Shown: positions 1 through 12,075 of the stretch, in pieces
How the letters are laid out: each line of letters begins with the position of its first letter
Position numbering within the stretch: position 1 is the first letter of the stretch
Assembly: GCA_031308135.1 (NCBI GenBank)
Contig: JAHLJT010009355.1
Span: 6,447,217 to 6,511,216 of the forward strand
Source: Acheta domesticus
Taxonomy: Eukaryota > Arthropoda > Insecta > Orthoptera > Gryllidae
Direction of reading: 5' to 3'
DNA length: 64,000 nt
The notes under the pieces: model-generated
Told to the model about the DNA's origin: nothing
What the model saw: the letters and a program-made list of their open reading frames with translations, nothing else
Databases searched by the model: none
Made by a program: the position numbers and the translations under genes

Positions 1-424
1 AAGTAGCAATTATTGTTACACGGTTTTAGTGTTGCATGAAAATGTTTCATTCAATATTTACGTTGTTAATATAAACGTTCTTTAACATTCTCAAGTAGAT
101 AAAATGAAACATTTTTAAATTTATAAGTAATAGTGCAAACTCAGTATGTGTCGAGTTAAGATGGCGAATTTAACTTAAGGATACAGTGATGATAATGGAA
201 AATAACGTGAAAGTGAGCTCGAAGAGTGTGAAAGAGAAAATATTCATACCTTTTCTGAAATATCCAGAATCTAGTAACTTTGGATAAAGAAACATCAAAA
301 TTTAGCCAGTATTCTGGATTTTTTACACAAACGAAACTTAGATACAAATATTTACGTGCAAAACTTGCAATTTATGACAGCAACATTATCTACCCCATTT
401 AGTTCCTTGGCACTCGTTTCCCGA
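1..424. other. AT-rich sequence, no gene seen
   Basis: Plain AT-rich spacer. Only short unsupported open frames are present. Confidence 0.6.
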
Positions 425-770
425 TCAATTGCGAAGCATCGCTGTCCGACATCCCCCGAACGGGCGCCAGCCAGCCGCAACGCGACGCAAGCGCGGCCTC
501 CTGTGACGTGCGTTTCTTAGCGCGTCTCCCGCCGCGCGGTCTGCAGGGGGCCGCGAGCGCAGCGCCGCCGAAGGTGACGAATGCTCTGCCGCAGCCGCGC
601 GACGGAGCGACGGAGACACACGATCCGCCTTGTCGGATTCGCAGCCTTCCTCGGGCCTCTCGGCTTTTTCGTCCCTAGAGCGTCGGCGCGCCGTGGCCGA
701 GGGACGGAAACGGCTCGTCGCCCTGCAAGACGCCGCGTTTGAGGCGGATCAGTGAATCGCCGTGAAAATA
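425..770. other. CpG-rich island
   Basis: An abrupt GC-rich, CpG-dense block in AT-rich surroundings, with a TGACGTGCG motif near 505. No coding gene is supported. It could be a regulatory island. Confidence 0.55.
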
Positions 771-2229
771 TGTTTGGGAATGCGGATGTTCAGACAGAGC
801 TATTTTTAATGTTAAAATATATATCTTTCTTGAGGAGTCGTTCACATAAAAAACGGTAACAAATTTCAAGAAATGTGCAATGTTCGGCAGAAAAACTGAA
901 AGGTACCTCGTAAAATAGAGTGAGTAATATCAATCACAATAGCTTGCATATGGAATAAAATTTACGTGTTATAGTTTTAAAGCTGAATATTTTGTTTAGT
1001 GATGTTTATTTCTATAATTTCTAGAAAATAAACACTTAATTGGGGGCACGAATACGCCTTGATTTGTAATTCTAATTCTGATCTTCGTATAAAAACCTTA
1101 ATACTCTGATTTTTCAACATGAGTAGTCGACTGTTTTCCTACGTCTTAGCGCCGTCTCATTGAGTTGACTCGTGTACGTGCACATACATGTGCATTTGCC
1201 ATAGATGAACGTAAACAAAAAGTAATTAGTAATTAGTGAAACTTCTGGTTCCGTAACCAAATGTATAATTGAAACTGCAAGTTAATTAATATCGGCCATG
1301 TATGTAATGGGTGAAGGGTCAATTGGCGGAACAAATTAAGCTTCCATACTCATTACCTTTTTATTACACTCGTTACTGGTTGTGACCACTAACATCTTAA
1401 CTGCATTCAAATTCTGCTCCGAAGATAAAATAAATATATTACAAAAATAAAATTCACAAGTATGAATAAAACAACCATTAACTCGGGCGCAGGTTTTCAT
1501 AAAAGATTATTCTTTCAACAACGAGAATTTAAAATAATTACAAATAAATACACAATCAGAGAAAATTATAATCTATGTCCATTCGTCCTCAACCTTTCAA
1601 TGTGCTAATATGCAGACTACGCGGTTCAGATATCCCTGTGAAAAGGGAAGTATTTTCGCCTTAGTCTAAGTTTTTTCTTCAAATGTTCTCCTCGTTTGTA
1701 TCAAAGAACGGTAAAAATTGGTACTGGTCCCATTCTTGGAGTACTCCCTGTATTTGCGGAAATTGCAAAAAATGAACATTGCAAACATACAATATTGAAG
1801 ATAAATATTGTTGCCTTAAACGAAATCCATTATCGTTTTCATTAAAAAAGGCCAATTTGTTTTAAAATCTTGAATTTTCATGTAATCTCTGCTTGAAGGT
1901 AATGCAATTTATAAAAAAGAAACATTTTCGCAAAAGCGGCTCCAAATTTTGTCTTTAACTTTTTTTCATGAATAAATCAAAGGAAGGAGGACTTTCTTCA
2001 CTGTTGTCAAAATGTAATTGAGCGATTTATTAACATTGCCTGGAATTATTTCCAGTTTTAAGTATTTTAAAAGGAAGGTATAGTTTCTAAATATAAAAGC
2101 GATGGTACAATTTAGGGAACATGGACAGTTCCATTGTTTTATTATTAAACATAGAAGGGTATCATGTCGCATTTCGATATCTGCGTTTCATTTGCTCGGC
2201 TTAAGCCCCGCGAACAGTAGCGGAATGGC
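771..2229. other. AT-rich spacer, no gene seen
   Basis: AT-rich with short repeats such as AGTAATTAGTAATTAGTG near 1,220. Nothing structured was found. Confidence 0.55.
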
Positions 2230-2660
2230 GACAGGTTGTTGAGGGAATGGCGCGATGGAGCGCTGCCCGGCGCCGCTGCGGCGGAGCGGGGAGGGGAGGG
2301 GAAGGGGCGGGGGCGGGGGCGGGAGGCGAACTGCGCGCGAATGGTCCTCCAGAGGCAGCCGCAGAGGGCGTTTAGAGCGTCATTGAGCCAAGGGCTTCCA
2401 TCCACCCTCCCCGAAGCCCCGGGCAGACGCTGGCTTCGCTTCGCTTGGCGCCGCGCCGCTCACGGCGCCCGCTCGCGCTATCGCAGTCGTCCCCGCCACA
2501 TTGCGTCGCCAGCGCCCCTTTCCGGGTTCACTTCCCTTGGCTCCGCTTGCCCTCTTCGCCCTTGCTATTCAATTCGCAGTCTTGTTCCAGGACCGCATCT
2601 CGCGTTGCTCCACATTCCGCCGCCCGCCTCGCTCGAGCGATTACAATCGCTCCCCACAGA
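2230..2660. other. CpG-rich island with GC boxes
   Basis: CpG-dense block containing GGGGCGGGGGCGGGGGCGGG-type GC boxes at about 2,305-2,325. It ends sharply at a T-run near 2,670. Open frames here are compositional and have no recognised domain. Confidence 0.55.
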
Positions 2661-3044
2661 CTGAATCGTTTTTTTTTTTATGAAGTCTGTTTATTTGAAA
2701 TTTATTATTAGGCAAATTGCATAGGAAATATTAGGCAAATGGTTTAATAATAATATTTACATGAGTGCAAATGTTACTCAACAGTAGCATTCCCATTTAA
2801 ACAAATCGGTACATTATCTTCTTGTTTCTTCTTCAATATTGTCTCGTTTCTTCAATTTTGTCTAATACATTAAAAGAGAGATGATTTGGATAATTTTCCA
2901 GTCTTGTGTGGTATTTCTGACTCGCGGACGTTATTTCTTCTTTGATGATCTTCATTTGAAGGTCGTTGTGGAGTACTTCATTGCTGACATACCTGCATAC
3001 TGACATTGATACGAATCGTATTCATACGTATACTGAATACGTAC

Positions 3045-3047
<3 letters not shown>
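2661..3047. other. AT-rich spacer, no gene seen
   Basis: Short duplications (TATTAGGCAAAT) near 2,705-2,745. No gene was found. Confidence 0.5.

Positions 3048-3092
<45 letters not shown>
3047..3092. repeat. (TA)n microsatellite
   Basis: About 21 TA units flanked on both sides by related TACTGAAT-CGTA-type phrases that also form an imperfect palindrome. Confidence 0.95.
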
Positions 3093-3093
<1 letters not shown>

Positions 3094-4995
3094 TGAATCC
3101 GTATTGATACGTACACTGATACGTGTACTGAATCGTATTGATAAGAAAATTCTTCGACCACTTGAACTTTCTGTCTTACTAACTGTGCTCTATGTAGTTC
3201 TGACTAGTTTCTACTTGTCCTCATCCCGTTCTCATCTCCACTTTTGGTTCTCCCGCATCCCATTTCTTCACCCATTCTGTCTTTTTAATGCTTATTTTCT
3301 CCAATTTGGTTTTCTTCAGAAACTTCCCCTCTCTCTGGCCACATTTGCTGTTGGATGAGCGTAGAGAATCTCCGATAACATGTTAAACTCTCAGTAATAA
3401 GTTATTGGAATCCAGAAAGATTGTAAGGTAAAGGAAAATCAACCCTACGTCTCTAGAGAAATGAACTTATTACGCGCGAATTGTACTTCTCCTGTTACCA
3501 AAGGAAGGCTAAACTTCTCTAAAACTGCCTTCAATAATAATGATTCTGAGAAAATATATTTCGGCAAAATGTTTCAAAAGAAGTTCGGATCTATCAAATC
3601 TATCTTTATAATTTCCCTGTTAATTAAGACTCGAGCTTGAACAAGTGTGCAGTGCAATTATTACCTACTCACGGCAATTACCTCTTTAGACATCTCACTC
3701 TGTCATATTTAGGAAACTATAAATGTTCGTTTACTGTTCATCTTTCCTCTTTTAACGAAACAACTAAAATTGCTATGTATAACGGCTTCTGGAAGATTAG
3801 ACTGAGTCTTCTGCAAGATAAGCCAGTACTGAGGTATAAGATGGCAAAGATCATTTCGTGGTGATTTGTTTGAATATTGGCAATGTTCAACATTTTACTA
3901 AGTTTTCATTGAATTAGTTGAATATCCAATATCTGTTTTTCGCAGTTGTCAAGTAGATTTTTATTGTTATTAAAAAATATAAACGAAACTACAAAAAATA
4001 ATTTTTCTGCTGTATAGCTTCCATTTTCTTCCAAGAAATCACTCAGGCAGTGATATTATAACATTTCATCATATAGTTATTCTGAATCGCACAATATTAA
4101 TTCTTTCCTTTTTTTGTTATTTTAATTGCTTTAATTTAGTTTCTTCATGAATTTATTTATGAAATTAGATTGCTACATATCACTTAATTTTTGTAAATTA
4201 CGTAAAATTTAACTCGCAGCTCAGCGTCTCATTAATTTATCTGTAATTTCGAAACCACTCGTTATAATGACAGTTCCTAGCAGCCACTCGTAACTTTGAT
4301 AATCAATTACTGTACTCCGCCATTCTCAAGAGTACACCAGATGCTACTCCGGGGGCTAAGGAAATAAAATTCCACTCTCTGTTAACTCGCCCACGAGGTC
4401 TCCAGATTTCACCCCCCCCCCCGTCTGAACTTCTTTCACTGGGTCTACCTTAAGAACAAGTACACAGAAAGTTACCACATAATGCAGAAGTTGTGAAGAT
4501 TGCACGAAGAGGCTGTGAACAAGTTCACAGAATTCGTACTTGGATATAAAGAAAATTATTGCTCTGTAATTTTAAGGAAAATTCATAGAATCACGTTAAA
4601 TCTTTTAGAAACAAAATTCAAAATAACGAAGCGCTAGAGAAGTGTTAAGATCTCCTTTAAAGTTATCTATGATCATTTCCACTATCAATTTCTAATATCG
4701 AATTTGTTTATTTATTTACGTCAAAAACAGTTAAAAACTGCGTGTGACGAGCTATGGGGACAAGTGAATTTTGTGCACGTTTTCATAATTCTGTGGTCTC
4801 CATCCTAAACCATATTCTAGTCGACCAAGTCTAGTCGACTTGTTAAGACCAAATGGGACGGAATGACCAAATTAGAAAACTAATAGAGATGTTGGAATAC
4901 CACAGTTTCCAGTAAAAATAGATCGGAAAGGAATATTGCGTAACGGAGGATCAAGAAATCGAAGAAAAAGAAAAATCAGATGGATAATTATGGTG
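3093..4995. other. AT-rich spacer, no gene seen
   Basis: No recognisable gene. A C-run lies near 4,411-4,422, and a short TCTAGTCGAC duplication near 4,818-4,838. Confidence 0.55.
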
Positions 4996-5038
4996 CATCA
5001 TCATCAACATCATCATCATCATCATCATCATCATTATT
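4996..5038. repeat. (ATC)n microsatellite
   Basis: Run of CAT/ATC triplets ending in ATTATTAG. Confidence 0.9.
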
Positions 5039-5141
5039 AGGAATGTTAACGTGAGTTCATCCTTTCGATTATCAGCTGACTCCCCCTGCCCTCAGTTAAC
5101 TCCAATGTCTTTTTACTCCCTTGTGAATCTTTACCCTAGAT

Positions 5142-5447
5142 CAGGGCTGTCCAACTTAGAAGGGCTTATGGGCCACATATCAAATTCTAGTTCAACCGCG
5201 AGCCGCACCATAATGTGAGATTGTTTTTACTCTAACTACTGAGATTATACTGAAACAAATATATATTAAATACGATTTTTATACAACATACTTAACGATT
5301 AATGTACACACGAGAAAATTAATATAGCATTAAATAAAATAAGATGAATTGTGTAATTGTATTGTATTTGGTCGGTATAATTAAACTTTTCAAAGCAGTG
5401 GCGGGCCGCACAAAAAGATCCGGCGGGCCGCCAGTTGGAAAGCCCCG
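5142..5447. mobile_element. hAT-type MITE with 8-bp target duplication
   Basis: The element begins CAGGGCTGTCCAACT and its far end reads, inverted, CGGGGCTTTCCAACT (13 of 15 matching). It is flanked on both sides by CCCTAGAT (5134-5141 and 5448-5455), an exact 8-bp target-site duplication as hAT transposases make. The interior carries GGGCCGC-type subterminal motifs and no transposase, so it is non-autonomous. Confidence 0.92.
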
Positions 5448-5455
5448 CCCTAGAT

Positions 5456-6506
5456 GTTCCTCCATTGCGTAACTCAGCTGTGACTCGCAAGACAATTGCG
5501 AGCGAGAACCGTTTACTGCCACTGACCACGACGTCGCTTGAACCAACCGCAGAGAGGGAGGCTGGGTGGCGGTCAGCCAACGCTCACGTTGCAGCCCACT
5601 AACCGAGTTTACTACCCCTGGCGCGCATTGTGTCACACTCCTGATTCATTCACAAACGTTCGGGCAGGGAGAGGTCTGGGGAGGAATGGGGTATTGAAGG
5701 AGCGCAAGGTGGGTGGGATAGCTCCCCACCATGCCGCAACTCTACAGCGAACATCCTCCCTCAACGAAAACCTCTCCCTGGGTCGCGGTTGTCTCCGTTA
5801 TACTTTGCTACGGGCCTCGGCAAACTTTCCAGCGTACTATTTCTTATACAACCTGGATGGAACATGGCATTTGTCACACAATTTCCTTCATTTCTGGCAA
5901 TACATGTCTCCACATACGCCTTGATGGGCCCTCTCAGTCCAAAAATTTGTCACATGGTTGTATTAAAACGGTGGAAATCTAACGAACACTGCTGACAGTA
6001 AAACAAGACTCGATTTTTTATACCTATCCAAGTTGAGTCAGTTGCTTATAAAACACCGACTTCCGATATTATTTCAGGGGTTACAAATGAAAATATATTA
6101 AGAGTAGTTTTATGAAACATTATTCGAGCTTGAATGCGAGTACGGAAAAACAATTTTGTGTAAGCTGAATTCACATACTACGCAAAGTTAATGGTGGTAC
6201 TAAAACGCTTTTATATCTCCTAAAGAGATCTACTGTTAACAGAAACGCAATATTACAAAGTGATTGCCTTGTTATTCTGAGGTAGATTAGCATGATCCAT
6301 ATGGGTGATCGACACTATTTTAGCCGGATAGATAACAAAAGGTAAATGAAATTAATACGGTTATATTATTAAATGATAACTTCACGATAGTAAGTTAAAC
6401 ATTTGTTTAATCACCGTTCTCTCTACGTCAATCACATACAACACTCAACAACATTCTCCATCCACAGTGTACTATCGTCATAAGCGATCACATTACTTCA
6501 GCATTC
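5456..6506. other. Spacer, no gene seen
   Basis: GC-moderate to about 5,960, then AT-rich. Short open frames at 5,538-5,995 overlap in three frames and have no recognised domain. Confidence 0.5.
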
Positions 6507-7125
6507 ACCTGATATTGATTGCAGAAATCACGGAAAACAACCGATTAGAGCAGCCGACCTGCTAAAACTTTCCTCCAAATAGTGGATGAACTTGATCTAA
6601 TTTGTTAGCTAATGTTGAAAATTCCGTCATCTGCGGGAGCCAAACAGTCAAACCCTAGAACCTCCCGGTCAGAGGCATTGCAGTGGCATCAGTTGATGTC
6701 CTGAGTCCATATTTTCCGGCGGTTTTGACCGAATAAATCACAGAACACTACTAATCAGAGCAGCCGGACCGCTAAAAAATTTCCACCACACAGTGGAGTA
6801 ACTCGATCTAGTTATTTACCCAGTGTCGAAAATTCCACCATCGCCGGGACCCACACCCTAAGCCCTCCCGGTCAGAGGACATTGAAGTGGCATCGGTTGA
6901 TGCCCTAAGCCATCTTTTCCGGTGGTTTTGATCAACAAATTACGAAAAACGTCCGATCAATCAGCTGCCTAAAACTTTCCTCCAGACAGTGGGGTACGAA
7001 TAACTCAATGAGGTAGTTATTTAGCTAATGTCGAAAACTCTTCCCCCTCCGGGACTCAAACCAATGGTCCTCCCGGGTCAGATTCGGTGCAGTAGCACCT
7101 CACTGCACTGCGGCCAACTCATCCA
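6507..7125 (-). repeat. Three tandem SINE head units (family S)
   Basis: Three consecutive diverged copies of about 185-220 bp in the minus orientation (about 6,507-6,729, 6,730-6,912 and 6,913-7,125). Each has GATCAGAGCAGCCG, CTAAAACTTTCCTCC, GTCGAAAA-TTCC, CCTCCCGGTCAGAGG and ATGCCCTAAGCCA-type blocks, the reverse complement of the 5' part of the family S SINE. Tail regions are missing. Confidence 0.8.
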
Positions 7126-7505
7126 GAGGCGAGTTGGAAGAGCCTCGATGACGCGAGCGACGCCTGAGACAGACAGGGCCCGTGGCCCGTATGTGGCTTC
7201 CCAAGCGATCTTTCGCGGCTTCGCGCCCAATCAGAGGCGACTTCCGCCGGAGGCGCCCCGGCTCGCGCAATCACACGCGGTTTCCGGCCCGCGGCCGCCC
7301 CCCCCCCGCTCCTGAGGCTTCCGGCGCGCCGCCGGGGGTGCTCCGGGGGAACGCATCGCCCGCCCCGCCCCGCCACGCCCCCTCCCGCCCCGCCCCGCCA
7401 CGCCCCGCCTCGCCTCGCCTCGCCTCGCCCCGCCTCGCCCCTCCCCGCCTCACCCCGCCCCCCCCTGCCCCGCCCCGCCCCGCCCGCCTTGAAAGCGTTC
7501 TTGCA
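7126..7505. other. CpG-rich island with simple C-rich repeats
   Basis: CpG-dense, with strand-asymmetric CGCCTCGCC and CGCCCCGCC pentamer-type repeats at 7,360-7,490. Open frames on both strands are low-complexity. Confidence 0.6.
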
Positions 7506-7639
7506 GGACTTGCGGCGAATCGCTTTTTATTCATTTATTTACTTATTCATTTATTTGTAAGAGTCGGACCCATCGCCGAGATCGAATAAAGCAGTAGTGC
7601 GTATGTGTGTGTCGTCCTCTCATCCTTCATAATCATCGT

Positions 7640-7987
7640 CAATTCATCCTCCATAACCCCAAGGACTGCTATACCCAAGTTCGCGGGTTCAAACCCGATC
7701 GAAGCCGTGGATTTTTAGGGGCGAAAAAATCCTTCGTACGCCTTCCTTCGGAGGGGAAGTAAATCCGGCTGTCCCATGTTAGTAGATTTACTTGCATGTA
7801 AAAGATCCTCAAGCCTAAATGACGCCTCTGAGGTAAATTCAAATCGCCGGTTTCGTCGCCTCAGTAATATCTTCTTTCCGCTCTATCCGGGAAAAGGAGT
7901 GTAGCGAAATTTGCGTGGTGAGACGGAAGAGCAGGCCTCATGGCCTGAGTCTCGCCACGTAAAATAAGGCAAGGCAATTCAATTCAA
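7640..7987 (+). repeat. SINE-like element with box B
   Basis: Contains a pol III box-B-like GGGTTCAAACCC at 7,685-7,696. A body follows with CCTTCGTACGCCTTCCTTCGGAGGGGAAGTAAA (split here: CCTTCGTACGCC, then GGAGGGGAAGTAAA) and GTTAGTAGATTTACTTGCATGTAAAAGATCC, a block I recall from widespread arthropod SINEs. It ends in an AAGGCAAGGCAATTCAATTC tail. The 5' tRNA-like part is degraded. Confidence 0.7.
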
Positions 7988-9234
7988 GGCTAACAACCCT
8001 GGAGTGTAAAAATGAACTCTGCAGAAATGCTGATACCTCCAAACAATGTCTTAGGTGCATAAATGCCGATTCGCAAATATATATGAGGGACGTGAATAAT
8101 TTTCACATGTTTTCTTGAGCTTAGAACCCCTGCCGCACAATTTTAATATACGTAAAAGAGTAATGAATAATGATACCAACAAAATGAGGTTAGAAACATG
8201 TAAAAACTACAAATGTTCGCTTCCAAGTAAAAGATAAATTATTTGTATCGACAAACGATCTACAGATTTGATTTTATAATATCGATGACAAAATAACAAC
8301 CCACATCCCGGCCCCTGCTTCAAAAACAACCAGCAAGTGTTCGCAACAAAAGTATAGCTTCACTACGCGTACGTTAAGTGCAGAAGCAAAATAAAGGGGC
8401 CCTCGCACCACTTTTGTTCAACATACAGGTAGTATCCCTGTATCCTGTAGCCTGTAGTATCTTCATGCTTAGCTTCTTAATGAAAAGAAGTACATGTTGT
8501 TCTTTATCAAACTTTTGATTATTATTTTTTTAACATGTATTTGTGTCTGGTAATTATTTTTCTTTTGATTTCATGAAAATCAAATTTCAAAGAAAACTAT
8601 GCACCTCCCTCTAATTGGGATCTGTCTATGCCTTCGTTAAAAGACAAGAAACTCGGGAAAATCCAAAACATCTGGTTTTGCCCACCAGCAATTTTCCTAC
8701 TGCAGGACGCTAATCCGAATTTTATTAACAGTTTCTATTAAAAGTTATGACTCAAAACGTTTATACTTTACTAATTTCATTAAAACCGAGATCATCAGAC
8801 AAAGATGTAATTTGAGATGAACAGACAGCCCTCGAAAGAAAACACATACCTTCCAATTATAAGTAAATGCTAAATAAATTGTAATCAAAAGTATAAAGTT
8901 TCTTGGTGAGTGTTGATCCTACCACCTTCTAGTTTTATCTAACAAGTTGTAGCGGTATTCGGTAGGATGAATAATTTAATTTAATAAATTATCAATATTT
9001 CCTGTTTTTTTTATTTACGTATTTCATGTAATGGACTCTCAATGTCATACATTCAGACCATCTAATACCAGTTTATTTTAAAAAGGAATGATAGGTCAAG
9101 GTAGCCAACCAAGTTCTAAATAGACAGTGGAAAAGTTTCCTTGCTCGTGGGAAGTTCAGGTTGATACGGAGCAATGTGTATGTCATTTGTTACTTTAATC
9201 GTACATACAGTTACTCAAGAAAACAAGATCATTC
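7988..9234. other. AT-rich spacer, no gene seen
   Basis: No gene, hairpin or tandem array recognised. Confidence 0.55.
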
Positions 9235-9900
9235 CTTCAGCGCTGAGCAGCGTAAAGCGAGAGCAAGTGCCGGGGCTTGAAGGGGCACTTCATGCGAGAA
9301 ACCTCCCAGAGAACGCACTGCCCTCTGGCGGCGCGGGCGCGCAGGAGAGCGAGCGCTCGCTCGCCAGACAGCGGAAAGCGACCCAGAATCCCGTGCTTTA
9401 CGCCCGGGATAAAGCAGGCACGCCAAACAGAGCGCTGTTTTACGCTCGGCGGCGAGCGACGCGCATTTTCAGGGGCGGTTTTTAACGCTCGCTCGGCGGT
9501 ACGCACGCGGTAGCCGCCCCCGCCCCCCTCCCCGCCGCTTTAATTAATACCGTAATCGCCGTCCCCGCCGCCGCGGGAGGCGTGCCTGTCGTCCGCCGCG
9601 GCGGCGGAGGCAGCGCGCCCCACAGCGGGAATGGGAACTGTCGTAAACGCCGTTTACGAGCACTCGCGGATTTGTTTGCCTTTTGGGTCCTTTTGTCCGC
9701 GCGAGAGAGTCCGCGCGCGGTTTAACGAGAGAGTCGGAGCGGGAGAGCCACACACGTGCCGGCGGGGAGGGGCGGGGAGAGGTGGGAGGGAGGGGAGGGG
9801 AAGGGCGGGGGCGGGGCGGTGGAGGCGAGGCGGGGTAGTCAAATGGGGGAGGGGAATGCGAAGGGGAAGAGGGAAGGAAAGAGATTTTTCGCTTCGTTGA
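9235..9900. other. CpG-rich island
   Basis: CpG-dense from 9,235 to about 9,640, with GAGCGAGCGCTCGCTCGCC near 9,345. From 9,760 to 9,870 it becomes G-rich on the + strand (GGGGAGGGGCGGGG-like), with G-quadruplex potential. No coding gene is supported. Confidence 0.55.
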
Positions 9901-10750
9901 ACTTCAATAAACGAAGAGCTGGTCGCGCTGCGTTGGAGGTGTGGTTTCGTGTGAATGCGTTCAAGGATGCGTGATTATCTTCGCATTCCTACCAGGGCAA
10001 GAGAGAAATTGTTGCTATAAAGTGGAAAAGGATAAAATGTTAAAGTAAAGGGAAGAGACATATGGAATAGCAAATAAAACTAAAAAAAACAATTTAACGA
10101 TATATATTTTTGTAGAAGCTGTAACGCATATAAAATAGAGAATAAAGAAGAGGTAATTACTTAAATCAACATTTTCAAATTCTATATTTTAATCATTGAG
10201 GCAGTACTGATAACACGATTGGAAAAGATTGCAACAAAACTTAAATGTAAAAATGGCGGTGAGAGATTCGTGTTTAATAAAATTAAAATATTAATGTTTG
10301 CAATAATTGTGAGGGCACTCAAGAGTTACGTCTTAGGGATGTAAAGACACATATTTTTGCAGAAGAATTATTGCAATCATGATACAAAGGTTATAAGATA
10401 TTCCAATGCGGACAAATTTTCACTTTAATTGGTACACAGAACGAATGTTCGTTGGCTTTACTTCTGAGAGATGTGCATCTTACACTCTTCTACTTAAATA
10501 ATTGTTATTCCACAACTGCTTTCCTACAGGTCACGTCAGTGTCGAAACATCTATGTTTAACTCCTCCACTTTGAAGGTACAGACAAAAAAGGTAATACAT
10601 TTTCTGACCTGGGTTTCAACAGCCTTCCGAACGAATGCAAAACAAAACCTGAGTATGAACATGTAGGAAGGACAAGAGAGAATACTTCCATAACGTCAAA
10701 ACTGAGGGTTACTTGCTTCTTTCCAACCATCACAGAAGCGGCAATATTTT
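9901..10750. other. AT-rich spacer, no gene seen
   Basis: Nothing recognised. Confidence 0.55.
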
Positions 10751-11205
10751 TGCGTAACGCGGCGGGTCAACTGTCAATGTCATTAGACCCGTGAGTGTGG
10801 TGAAGATTTTTATCGCTCGAGGTGTCGGTGATCTTTCCAGCTGGATGGCGAGACCCGGCTCCGACCAATCCATCGGCTTGCAGGGTTTTCCCCAACTAGG
10901 TACCTCCCAACAGTGGGTCACGCGGCCGGAACAAGCTCTAATCTATCGACTGGTGACCCGGCATTTGTGGTAGTGCATGTAAGTAAGGGTTGAGGATAGG
11001 ACAAGAAAGAGGAAGAGGAAGAAAAGATCGCGCGTGGTCCGTGACATTCGTTCGATCAGAGCAGCCGCTGCTAGAATTCTCCTCGAGACGCGGAACCCGA
11101 TATAGTTATGAGCTAGTGTCGAAAATCCTGCCACCGTCGAGACACACCGTAGAACCTCCCGGATAGAGGCACAACAGTGACACCAACCGATGCCTGAGCC
11201 ACCTA
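10751..11205 (-). repeat. SINE family S, near full-length copy
   Basis: Minus-strand copy. Its reading from the complement matches the copies at 32,137 and 39,998, with a head containing TGAGCCACC (inverted GGTGGCTCA) at about 11,193-11,202. Middle blocks are GATCAGAGCAGCCGCTGCTAG (11,056-11,076 region) and GAGGAAGAGGAAGAAAAGATCG. The tail has CCAGCTGGATGGCGAGACCC and CATTAGACCCGTGAG. Confidence 0.85.
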
Positions 11206-11582
11206 AGGTGGTCAAACACCTCGCTAATTTCATCCAAGAGAGGATGCTGTTCAGCACCCTCTTCTAAAACGAGACCGGAGCTCGCTTTCCAGTGCGGAAA
11301 GGAACTAATTGGAGGCAGATGGCGCAGGCGGAGGGACTGGGGGAGCCGCGTCCAAGCGCACCTCGTGAATAATCAAGTTGCAATTTTCGCCGCCAAGATC
11401 TATTGCGCCGCGGCGCCGCCAACCCCTTTCTGAGCAGCCAGTAACGCACAGCCCGGTCTCCAGCCGACCCAAACCGAGGCTGAGCATCCAGTAATGCACA
11501 GCCAGAACGCCAGCCCACCCAAACCGCTTTCCGCATCGACCAACGCACACTCAGGCATGCACCAACCCAAGCTGCAACCATT
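11206..11582. repeat. GC-moderate stretch with a local ~50-bp tandem duplication
   Basis: Around 11,434-11,530 the phrase CAG(C/T)CCAGTAA(C/T)GCACAGCC ... CCACCCAAACCG occurs twice in a row, about 50 bp apart, diverged. No gene was found. Confidence 0.55.
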
Positions 11583-12075
11583 TCTTTCGGCAATCTTTTT
11601 ACTTTTTCACTACCGCTTACACAGTATAGAGATATATAGTTATGTAATGCTGCGTGAAAAAAAATGGCGAATTTGGGGCAGTAAATCTCTTATTATAGGA
11701 TCCTGGTAACGAAAAAGTGGATAAATCCAGTTGCTAAATTTGTAAGAAAAAATCCTCTTAACATGTGGTGTAGCCAGAATCCCTGTTTTGTGGGTCCTTG
11801 ATACCGAAAAGTCGAATGACGGCAAAACGTATGTCCGTCCGTCTCTTAAAAACACTAGCGGTTAAACCGTTCAGCTGATTTTCTCCAAAATTGAAATTCC
11901 CCAAGCGATCTGGCAAATGTTGGGCCCCTTGAAATTTGAAACCTATATTTTGATTTTGGGCGTCTTCCTACAGCTACAATTAAGATCTTTTTACTTTCGG
12001 CAATCTTTTTACGGTTCTCGCTACCGCTTACGCAGTATAGAGAAAGTTATGTAATGCTGCGCGAAAAATTTTGAA
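11583..12075 (-). repeat. Dispersed repeat family M with duplicated flank
   Basis: Reverse complement matches 31,185-31,745: GTAGCTGTAGGAAGACG, CGTTTTGCCGTCATTCGA, TATCAAGGACCCACAAAA and TTTTTCGTTACCAGG. A roughly 75-bp segment (CGGCAATCTTTTTAC ... CAGTATAGAGA ... GTTATGTAATGCTGCG) occurs at both ends, near 11,588 and 11,998, in direct orientation. This could be a short terminal repeat or a tandem duplication boundary. Confidence 0.75.
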
